Positions 1-4,966 of a DNA stretch of 9,448 nucleotides are shown in pieces. The notes beneath the pieces were generated by a model, which did not search any database, was not told the origin of the DNA, and worked only from the letters and a program-made list of their open reading frames with translations. The translations under genes and the position numbers were made by a program. This stretch comes from Flavobacteriaceae bacterium (GTDB lineage: Bacteria; Bacteroidota; Bacteroidia; Flavobacteriales; Flavobacteriaceae): positions 1-9,448 of the forward strand of contig WGDF01000395.1 of the NCBI GenBank assembly GCA_015493405.1, in the 5' to 3' direction. Position 1 is the stretch's first letter. Every line of letters starts with the position of its first letter.

Positions 1-17
1 GTTTTAGAGGGCTTTTT
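1..17. terminator. Probable half of a rho-independent terminator cut by the window edge
   Basis: Bases 7-17 on the plus strand read GAGGGCTTTTT, the usual shape of the right arm and T tract of a hairpin terminator. The matching left arm would lie just outside the window. Read on the minus strand, the same bases give AAAAAGCCCTC followed by a TAAAAC loop, so the structure could end the aspartic protease transcript about 35 bases after its stop codon, or a convergent gene from the left. Only half is visible, so this is inference. The remaining bases up to 51 show no gene I can support. Confidence 0.3.
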
Positions 18-51
18 GTCTTGAAACATAATAATTTATTTTATGATTGGG

Positions 52-483
52 TTATTTTAAAAATAACAATTCTTTTTCATACTGAATAATTCCTTTTCCT
101 TGATGTAAAATATCGGCACCGATGATGCCATCTATTTCAAGGTCAAAGATGGATAAAGCTTCATTGATATGTCTCAAATCCATAACGACTACCGGAATTT
201 TCTTGCTTTGCCATTTACCGATTCTCAATTTATTTTTTTTGGATAATTGAATGTCTATTTCACCTGTGCCGGCGCCGGTGGCTTTATGTTCGGTATCTTT
301 GGTTTTGAGTTTAAATTTTTGAGCCTTAGCTTCGTCTACACAAGTATTTGAAGCGCCGGTATCCAATATAAAAAGGCCCTTTTTCCCATTGAGTTTGGCT
401 TGTAACATATGATGTCCTGACGGAATGGTTGTCAGAACAATGGTTTTATAATCTTGTGCTTTTAAAAATTTTTTAAGTTTCAT
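52..483 (-). CDS. Retropepsin-like (clan AA) aspartic protease, single domain, cytoplasmic
   Basis: A protein of 143 residues with the catalytic motif DTGAS at residues 41-45 after a hydrophobic strand (LFIL), and the second family motif IDGIIGADIL near residues 117-126. One catalytic Asp per chain means that, as in retropepsins, two chains would have to dimerise to form one active site; that comes from family knowledge. There is no signal peptide or membrane segment, and the lysine-rich N-terminus suggests a cytoplasmic protein. The frame is open upstream to a TTG at 540, but I chose the ATG at 483 because a good Bacteroidota -7 element lies at 501-508, so the transcript would begin downstream of that TTG. 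It has its own promoter and follows the terminator of the neighbouring cassette, so it is probably monocistronic. Similar stand-alone proteins are common in flavobacteria. Its substrate is unknown. Confidence 0.85.
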   Translation of the reverse strand: MKLKKFLKAQDYKTIVLTTIPSGHHMLQAKLNGKKGLFILDTGASNTCVDEAKAQKFKLKTKDTEHKATGAGTGEIDIQLSKKNKLRIGKWQSKKIPVVVMDLRHINEALSIFDLEIDGIIGADILHQGKGIIQYEKELLFLK

Positions 484-500
484 AAAAATATTTTTGTTTG

Positions 501-508
501 CAAAGATA
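501..508 (-). promoter_or_regulatory. Bacteroidota -7 promoter element for the aspartic protease
   Basis: On the minus strand this reads TATCTTTG, an exact match to the Bacteroidota -7 consensus TAnnTTTG. It would place the transcription start near 494, giving a leader of only about 10 bases before the ATG at 483. No convincing TTG -33 element is seen at the usual 19-21 base spacing; that position falls inside the preceding terminator hairpin. Confidence 0.65.
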
Positions 509-510
509 CG

Positions 511-547
511 CAAAGAAAAAGAAAGCCATTGCGATTGCAACGGCTTT
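511..547 (-). terminator. Rho-independent terminator of the coiled-coil/FIST-like/Roadblock-like cassette
   Basis: On the minus strand, arm AAAGCCGTTGC (547-537), loop AATC and arm GCAATGGCTTT (532-522) form an 11-base-pair stem with one G-U wobble, followed by the T-rich run CTTTTTCTTTG. It lies 22 bases after the stop codon of the 118-residue gene, as expected for an operon end. Confidence 0.75.
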
Positions 548-569
548 TATAAAACTTGAAAATTCAATG

Positions 570-926
570 TTAATTAAATAACTCTAAAACATTTGGAATA
601 GCAAGATTAATCAAAACACCCAAACTCACCTGTGAAGTATCGATAATTGCTCCCATAAAATTTTTATCGTTTAAGTTGATAATTACCAACATTGAATTTG
701 CATCAAGATCTGCAATAATAAATTTGTTTAATTTTGGGAAGCCCAAATTTTCCAAAGATTTTTCAAAGCTACCGGATATTTTACCAAAAAGTGCTGTTGC
801 TTTGGAATTTGAATTATAACTTTCTAAAGATAGATCAGTTTTTTTATCCCAAATATCGCAAGCTAATAAAGCATCTTCTAAATCATTTTTAAAAGTTTCA
901 ATAACTTTTTTATAGGTATTATTCAT
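570..926 (-). CDS. Small hypothetical protein, possible Roadblock/LC7-like fold
   Basis: A protein of 118 residues with no signal peptide or membrane segment. Its pattern is a leading helix (residues 3-22), a strand with a turn (LLACDIWDKKTDLSLESY), a helix (about 42-61), two strands (KFIIADLDANSMLVIINLND, about 68-87), then a strand and closing helix (MGAIIDTSQVSLGVLINLAI). This order, and the phrase resembling a regulatory 'state your name and status' strand pair, recall the Roadblock/LC7 fold, whose bacterial members often act as regulators of small Ras-like GTPases such as MglA. No such GTPase lies in this window. The fold is inferred by eye and is not certain. It is the last gene of a three-gene cassette, 11 bases after the FIST-like gene, and a terminator follows. 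The start is ATG with no Shine-Dalgarno sequence. Confidence 0.8.
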   Translation of the reverse strand: MNNTYKKVIETFKNDLEDALLACDIWDKKTDLSLESYNSNSKATALFGKISGSFEKSLENLGFPKLNKFIIADLDANSMLVIINLNDKNFMGAIIDTSQVSLGVLINLAIPNVLELFN

Positions 927-937
927 AGTAAAAATTT

Positions 938-1930
938 TTAAATTTTATCAACTGTTAAGGTTACTAAAGTTTGATTAAGTAATTGATAAGCAATTTCGCC
1001 AAAAGTAATTGGCCCTTTAATATTATTAATTTTTTGTCCTTCAAACCCGCCGTATAAATAATTTAAAATACAGTTACAAGAAAATTGATTATCTTTTTCA
1101 TAATCTAGTGTTTTGGTCTCGAAACGTTTTAGGTAATTTTGAATGGGTTTGGCAAATTTGTAAACCTTACTTTCAAAAACCGGTGCATAAAAACTCACCA
1201 AACCGTTTTCCGTATCCACTTCTTTAATACTGACATTAATTGAAGCTCCGGAATAATCCGCTACAAGGGGTAATTTTGTGTCAATTTTGTTTTGATTTAT
1301 ATATTCTGCCAAATTGGATTCTTTGCCGTCGATCATACAATTCAAAACATCAAAACTGTCAAAATAAAATTCAATTGAAGGACTATCTTCATCTCTTTCA
1401 AATATATTGACAATATCAAGTTGGGCGAAATAATCTTCAGGTAATTTTATATGAATAGCAACAGCTTTGTCTTCGTATTGTTGATCTAATTTTCCATTAA
1501 AAGTTTTGGGCGTATCAGCCGAATTTAAATCAATCCCTGAAATCCAGCCTACAACAGGATTGTTATATAATCCCTCTAGATTTTCAGCCTTAAGGGCGAA
1601 ATCATGATGAATTTTTTGAAAGGCCGGAATGATGAGCAGCGTATAACCATTATCATAAGAATCAGGAACGATTTGATCTATGGTGTTTTCATCATAGGTT
1701 TTAATAGTAAAATCAACCATATTTTCATCAAAAAAATTGACAAAAATTTTATTTTGATCAAATTTTCCGGCATCTTCATCCATAAAATAAGGAATAGTTC
1801 CGGCAATCCAATTACCTTGAGGTAATTTTTTTAAAACTTTTTCGTCACCGGAGAGACTCATTAATTTTCCTTGATTGACAAAATTAATGACTTCATCAAC
1901 CGCATATAATTTATTATTCATAAGTTCCAT
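938..1930 (-). CDS. Conserved protein with FIST C-terminal-like end (resembles DUF6976 family)
   Basis: A soluble protein of 330 residues. Near the N-terminus it has SLSGDEKVLKKLPQGNWIAG (residues 25-44) followed by TIPYFM. In the middle it has VVGWISGIDL (126-135) and LPLVADYSGASINVSI (220-235). Near the end are FSCNCILNYLY (283-293), with Cys285 and Cys287, and GPITFGEIAYQLLNQTLVTL (306-325). From memory these motifs match a conserved bacterial family labelled DUF6976. The last part resembles the C-terminal half of FIST, a sensory domain that ends in a GEI...NQT strand after a cysteine-containing segment. A signal-sensing role is therefore plausible but inferred. The ATG overlaps the stop of the coiled-coil gene by one base (TAATG), which indicates translational coupling. 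A second Met four codons in (at 1921) is an alternative start. No enzyme residues are recognised. Confidence 0.85.
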   Translation of the reverse strand: MELMNNKLYAVDEVINFVNQGKLMSLSGDEKVLKKLPQGNWIAGTIPYFMDEDAGKFDQNKIFVNFFDENMVDFTIKTYDENTIDQIVPDSYDNGYTLLIIPAFQKIHHDFALKAENLEGLYNNPVVGWISGIDLNSADTPKTFNGKLDQQYEDKAVAIHIKLPEDYFAQLDIVNIFERDEDSPSIEFYFDSFDVLNCMIDGKESNLAEYINQNKIDTKLPLVADYSGASINVSIKEVDTENGLVSFYAPVFESKVYKFAKPIQNYLKRFETKTLDYEKDNQFSCNCILNYLYGGFEGQKINNIKGPITFGEIAYQLLNQTLVTLTVDKI

Positions 1931-2622
1931 TAATTTCTAAAAAAACCACCAAAAAAAGAGCCGAAAAGAGATTTCTTTTTCACAACTTTAGCTTTTTTCT
2001 TTTTTACAGCCGATAGTCTTTGCAATTCTTTTTGTCTTTTTTCTTTGGTTAGAAGTTCTCTTTTATTTTGAAGGTCAGTATCATTATTTTTCGATTCTCT
2101 TTTCTGTTTTTCAACGGCTAATCTTACTTGAATAGCTTTTTCCGCTTCTAACCTAATTTTTTCCGCATCAAATTTATTTTTTTCAGACTGTAGTTTGGCT
2201 TTTTCTTCTTGAAATTTTATCCGCTCTATCATTTCACGTTTTTTTCTTTCGGCTTCTAAGATTTTTCTTTCAGCTTCTTCGTGCTCCTTAGCTTCTTCAA
2301 TGACATATTGTTGATCATCATGTTCAAATTCTACAACTGGTCTTTTTTCAGTTTCTTTTTCAGAATTTTTTTCTTCTTCATTGGCACCAAAGATCTTTGC
2401 TAAATCAGTATCCATATTTTTTGCTTTGATAAATTTTTTACACAAAGCATAAATGTTATCAACTTCTTCTTCAAGTGAAAATTTACCGGTTTTTATCTGA
2501 TTCCGGGCTTGTGTAACTTTCATCTGAAAAAAGTAATTCTTAAGCGGTACATTGAGATTTCCATTTAATAAATCGCGCCATTCTTGCCGACTCTTTGATG
2601 GTAAAGGATGATTCTTTTCCAT
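1930..2622 (-). CDS. Charged coiled-coil protein with Lys-rich, Phe/Gly C-terminal tail
   Basis: A protein of 230 residues that I do not recognise as a named family. Residues 1-78 look like a small helical domain (SRQEWRDLLNGNLNVPLKNY, then a helix ending CKKFIKAK). Residues 82-110 form an acidic linker. Residues 111-203 are a long Glu/Lys/Arg/Ala-rich stretch of the coiled-coil type with several EAE and EKxK repeats. Residues 207-217 are almost all lysine, and the protein ends in SLFGSFFGGFFRN, an aromatic/glycine tail that could bind a membrane or a partner. There is no signal peptide. It is the first gene of a cassette with the FIST-like gene (one-base overlap) and the Roadblock-like gene, so it may act as their scaffold; that role is inference. 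Strong composition bias makes weak hits to many coiled-coil proteins unreliable. Confidence 0.8.
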   Translation of the reverse strand: MEKNHPLPSKSRQEWRDLLNGNLNVPLKNYFFQMKVTQARNQIKTGKFSLEEEVDNIYALCKKFIKAKNMDTDLAKIFGANEEEKNSEKETEKRPVVEFEHDDQQYVIEEAKEHEEAERKILEAERKKREMIERIKFQEEKAKLQSEKNKFDAEKIRLEAEKAIQVRLAVEKQKRESKNNDTDLQNKRELLTKEKRQKELQRLSAVKKKKAKVVKKKSLFGSFFGGFFRN

Positions 2623-2645
2623 ATTATTAATTTTAAATTAAAAAA

Positions 2646-2653
2646 CAAAATTA
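2646..2653 (-). promoter_or_regulatory. Possible -7 promoter element for the three-gene cassette
   Basis: The minus strand reads TAATTTTG, which fits TAnnTTTG, 23 bases before the ATG of the coiled-coil gene. The surroundings are so AT-rich that a chance match is likely, and no clear TTG -33 element is found at 19-21 bases. The 92-base gap it sits in has no obvious terminator for the lipoprotein gene upstream. Confidence 0.35.
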
Positions 2654-2714
2654 ACAAAAAAATGTTAAAATAAGGTGATATTCGAACTATTTTTTGTTTT
2701 TTTTAGAACTTATT

Positions 2715-3284
2715 TTATTCATCATCATCCCCATCTTTGATTCGAGTTGTTTTAATCGGGTTGAAAACCGCTTGTTTAAAGCCGGCTTGCAATTGATTCA
2801 TTTTGTCAATCACGCCATTGGGATCTTTGAGAAAATACAAATCTTTGAGGTAATTCATATCTTTATACATTACCCAAGTGCGCCCTTCATCATCTTTGTA
2901 GATCAAAGCTTTTAATGGCAATTCAATGCCTACTTCCGGATTTTCTTGCATCAAATAGGTCCCCATTTTAGGGTTGCCGAATATAACCAAATAAATGGTG
3001 TTTAATTTCATATTGGCATTTTTGGCTGCGGTTTCGTAATCGACCAATCGGGGGTAAAACATACCTTGTTCTTCCAAATAACCTTTTATTTTTTGAAAGG
3101 TTTGTTTAGGTCCGTAATCACTTTGAAATAAAACAAATTTGGTTTTGCTGTAATCCGCTTCACGTTCTTGAGTTTTAACTTTTGGGCTTGGCACTTTGGG
3201 TTCTTCTTTTTTAACGGTTTGGTTACCGGAATTACAAGCGCTTATTAAAAGTAATAATCCGAAAAATAAACTTATTTTTTTCAT
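2715..3284 (-). CDS. DUF302-domain lipoprotein
   Basis: A protein of 189 residues. It begins with a lipoprotein signal peptide: MKK, a hydrophobic run LFFGLLLL, and the lipobox ISAC with Cys17 as the lipidated residue. A Lys/Pro/Glu-rich linker (about 22-45) follows. A DUF302 domain occupies about residues 50-155, with the family-typical core YLVIFGNPKMGTYLMQENPE, then ELPLKALIY and a WVMYKD segment. DUF302 has no established biochemical function. The protein should sit in the periplasm or outer envelope. The end (KDGDDDE) is very acidic. It starts 18 bases after the methyltransferase stop, so it may be co-transcribed with the restriction-modification genes, although nothing links it to their function. 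The ATG start is well placed for the signal peptide. Confidence 0.85.
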   Translation of the reverse strand: MKKISLFFGLLLLISACNSGNQTVKKEEPKVPSPKVKTQEREADYSKTKFVLFQSDYGPKQTFQKIKGYLEEQGMFYPRLVDYETAAKNANMKLNTIYLVIFGNPKMGTYLMQENPEVGIELPLKALIYKDDEGRTWVMYKDMNYLKDLYFLKDPNGVIDKMNQLQAGFKQAVFNPIKTTRIKDGDDDE

Positions 3285-3302
3285 ATCGATTGTTTTTTAT
3301 TC

Positions 3303-4304
3303 TTATTGTTTTTTAAGTATGTGTAAATATTCTTTGGTTTGACTGGCTTTATGTTTTCTATTTTCTTTTTTGTCGGACCTGAATCTTTGGTAATCTTTAG
3401 TCACCAAATCATAATGGCCATAATTTGACATAATGTTTTTAACTTCTTCGGCAGACATAAGCCCTTCATTATTGTAGCTTAAAAAGATATATTTGAATCG
3501 GGCATTTTTGATTAAATTTTCAAAAGCCCCTTTAACCTTATTTTTTTGACAATAGGCAGATTTTTGATAATTTCTCAAGCCGGTTTTGCCTTTTGGTTCA
3601 AAATGGTCATATAAGGCTATCGTATTGAGCAAATGATAATTAGCACCGTATTGACGGGCGTTGTAAGGCGGGTCTAAATACAAAATATCGCCTTCAATTT
3701 GTTGTATGAGTCTATTGCTATCCTGTTGATAAACTTGATGTTTATGATCGTTTAAATGATAGGTGGCGGGTTCTATTTTCAAAGGTTTTACGGCAGTAGC
3801 TTTCAAGTGCTTCAAGAAGGCGCCGTAAACAGATGCTGTATTGGCAACTTTATCGGCGCTTTCTATCAAGCTTGCCAAAAGAAAAAAATACATGTCATCT
3901 GTAATGGTTTGATTGTGTTTCCAAGTTTCGATTTGTTGGCGGATAGCATCAATTTTTTGACCGTTGGGATCAGAAAAATATTGGCGGCCGCTACCGCTTC
4001 CCATACAATAATGTTTATAGATAAAACCTGAAACCAAGGCTGAATTATTGAGTTGCTCTATGAAAACTTCCTTTTGGGGTAATGGCAGATGATTTCCGAT
4101 GTAATTTCGATTGAGCACATAACTGTAGTATTCCATATCATTGGCAATGACCGTTTTTACTTTTGATTTAAAGTGGCGGCCAACCATGCCGGTTCCGGCA
4201 AAAAGATCGCAAAAAATCAGCTCAGACAAATCTTCGCCAACAACCTTATGCACGGTAGTGGCAATAAAATCAGAAAGTTTATATTTGGAACCGATATAAT
4301 TCAT
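3303..4304 (-). CDS. Adenine-specific DNA methyltransferase, D12 (Dam-like, alpha) class
   Basis: A protein of 333 residues that should transfer a methyl group from S-adenosylmethionine to N6 of adenine in a specific DNA site. The motif order is that of alpha-class (D12) enzymes: MNYIGSK at the very start (motif X), FAGTGMVG at 35-42 (motif I, SAM binding), AND at 54-56, a variable middle region (about 75-200) that should hold the target-recognition domain, then LYLDPPYNARQYG (208-220) with the catalytic DPPY at 211-214, and a SYNNEGL strand at 276-282. Motifs are intact, so the enzyme is probably active. The recognition sequence cannot be read from the protein. Its ATG overlaps the stop of the upstream candidate endonuclease gene by 4 bases (ATGA), which suggests translational coupling and a role as the protective partner of that nuclease. 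Confidence 0.92.
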   Translation of the reverse strand: MNYIGSKYKLSDFIATTVHKVVGEDLSELIFCDLFAGTGMVGRHFKSKVKTVIANDMEYYSYVLNRNYIGNHLPLPQKEVFIEQLNNSALVSGFIYKHYCMGSGSGRQYFSDPNGQKIDAIRQQIETWKHNQTITDDMYFFLLASLIESADKVANTASVYGAFLKHLKATAVKPLKIEPATYHLNDHKHQVYQQDSNRLIQQIEGDILYLDPPYNARQYGANYHLLNTIALYDHFEPKGKTGLRNYQKSAYCQKNKVKGAFENLIKNARFKYIFLSYNNEGLMSAEEVKNIMSNYGHYDLVTKDYQRFRSDKKENRKHKASQTKEYLHILKKQ

Positions 4305-4939
4305 GTGTTGCGCAATTTACTACCATTAGGTTTAATAACCCAAATAATATCGGAAAAAATTGTAGTTTGGTCAAATTGGCAAGAGACCAGTTGACTCGGC
4401 TTAAAACGGTCCAGATACGTTTCTATATTTTCTTGGAGTAAAGACAAGTCGGATTTTATGCGCCAATGTTGGCCTTTTTCATTATATAAAACAAGAAACA
4501 AACGGTTTTTGAAGTGTTTTCGCCCTTGCTGACTTTGATGCTCATAAAGCCAATAAATTAATTCCTTTTTATGTTGAATCGCCGTGTTAAAATCTTTGGA
4601 ATAAGCCTTGGGATAGACTGATGTTTTGTGGTCAAAGGCAATATTGTCGATTTTGAAATCAACCAATTTGTCATACCGGTTTTGGTTTGGGGTTACCCGC
4701 GGGTCAAGAGCAAAAATATGTTCGACAGCCATAGCGGACCAGTAATTATACCATCTGTTTAAGGCATAATTTTTTAAAGCAGGTGAGGCATTTTTGAGTT
4801 GTTCCAATAGAGACTCGAAATGCATTGTTTTGTAAATAAAATTAGTTTTTCGATCCCAATCGTCTTCCTGTTTGCGACCCCACTGGTAAGGATAAACTAA
4901 CCGTTTTTTCAATTCTATTTCTATTGCGTTGATATTCAT
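4301..4939 (-). CDS. Candidate type II restriction endonuclease with PD-(D/E)XK-like core
   Basis: A protein of 212 residues without signal peptide or membrane segment. The key region is a helix with Glu73 (SAMAVEHIFALDP, about 68-80), then VDFKI (93-97) with Asp94, then AFDHKTS (101-107) with Asp103 and Lys105. Spacing and strand pattern (E, D, D-x-K) fit the metal-binding core of PD-(D/E)XK nucleases. A later strand (RLFLVLYNE, about 146-154) fits the same fold. Its gene overlaps that of a DNA adenine methyltransferase by 4 bases, the usual arrangement for a restriction-modification pair, which strongly supports an endonuclease role. The assignment is still inferred: I do not recognise a named endonuclease family, and a nicking or other DNA-processing enzyme is possible. 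It starts 27 bases after mutS, with no Shine-Dalgarno sequence and no clear promoter in the gap, so it may depend on mutS transcription. Confidence 0.85.
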   Translation of the reverse strand: MNINAIEIELKKRLVYPYQWGRKQEDDWDRKTNFIYKTMHFESLLEQLKNASPALKNYALNRWYNYWSAMAVEHIFALDPRVTPNQNRYDKLVDFKIDNIAFDHKTSVYPKAYSKDFNTAIQHKKELIYWLYEHQSQQGRKHFKNRLFLVLYNEKGQHWRIKSDLSLLQENIETYLDRFKPSQLVSCQFDQTTIFSDIIWVIKPNGSKLRNT

Positions 4940-4966
4940 TTAACTAAAATACCCAAGGTTTCTTTT

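Noticed and set aside
1..10. GTTTTAGAGG resembling the start of a type II CRISPR repeat
   Set aside because: Only one partial copy, no repeat-spacer pattern and no cas genes; the terminator reading explains it better.
1..29. Possible start of another minus-strand gene (ATG at 29, nine codons to the window edge)
   Set aside because: Too short to support, and the same bases look better as half of a terminator hairpin.
484..540. N-terminal extension of the aspartic protease from a TTG at 540
   Set aside because: It would run through the terminator hairpin and the -7 promoter element; the ATG at 483 gives a normal family N-terminus.
2684..2711. Direct repeat of GAACT (2684 and 2706) around T-rich runs, considered as a terminator or operator
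   Set aside because: The copies are direct, not inverted, so they form no hairpin, and they are too short to call an operator.
1604..2915. Plus-strand open frames of 73 codons at 1604-1825 and 2694-2915
   Set aside because: Both are mostly antisense to well-supported genes, and their hydrophobic composition reflects the AT-rich complementary strand.
3756..4031. Plus-strand open frame of 91 codons
   Set aside because: It lies fully antisense to the intact DNA methyltransferase, has no family motif, and shows no promoter.
4711..4718. TATTTTTG on the minus strand as an internal promoter for the methyltransferase
   Set aside because: It lies about 400 bases before the methyltransferase start, lacks a -33 element, and such AT-rich matches are expected by chance.
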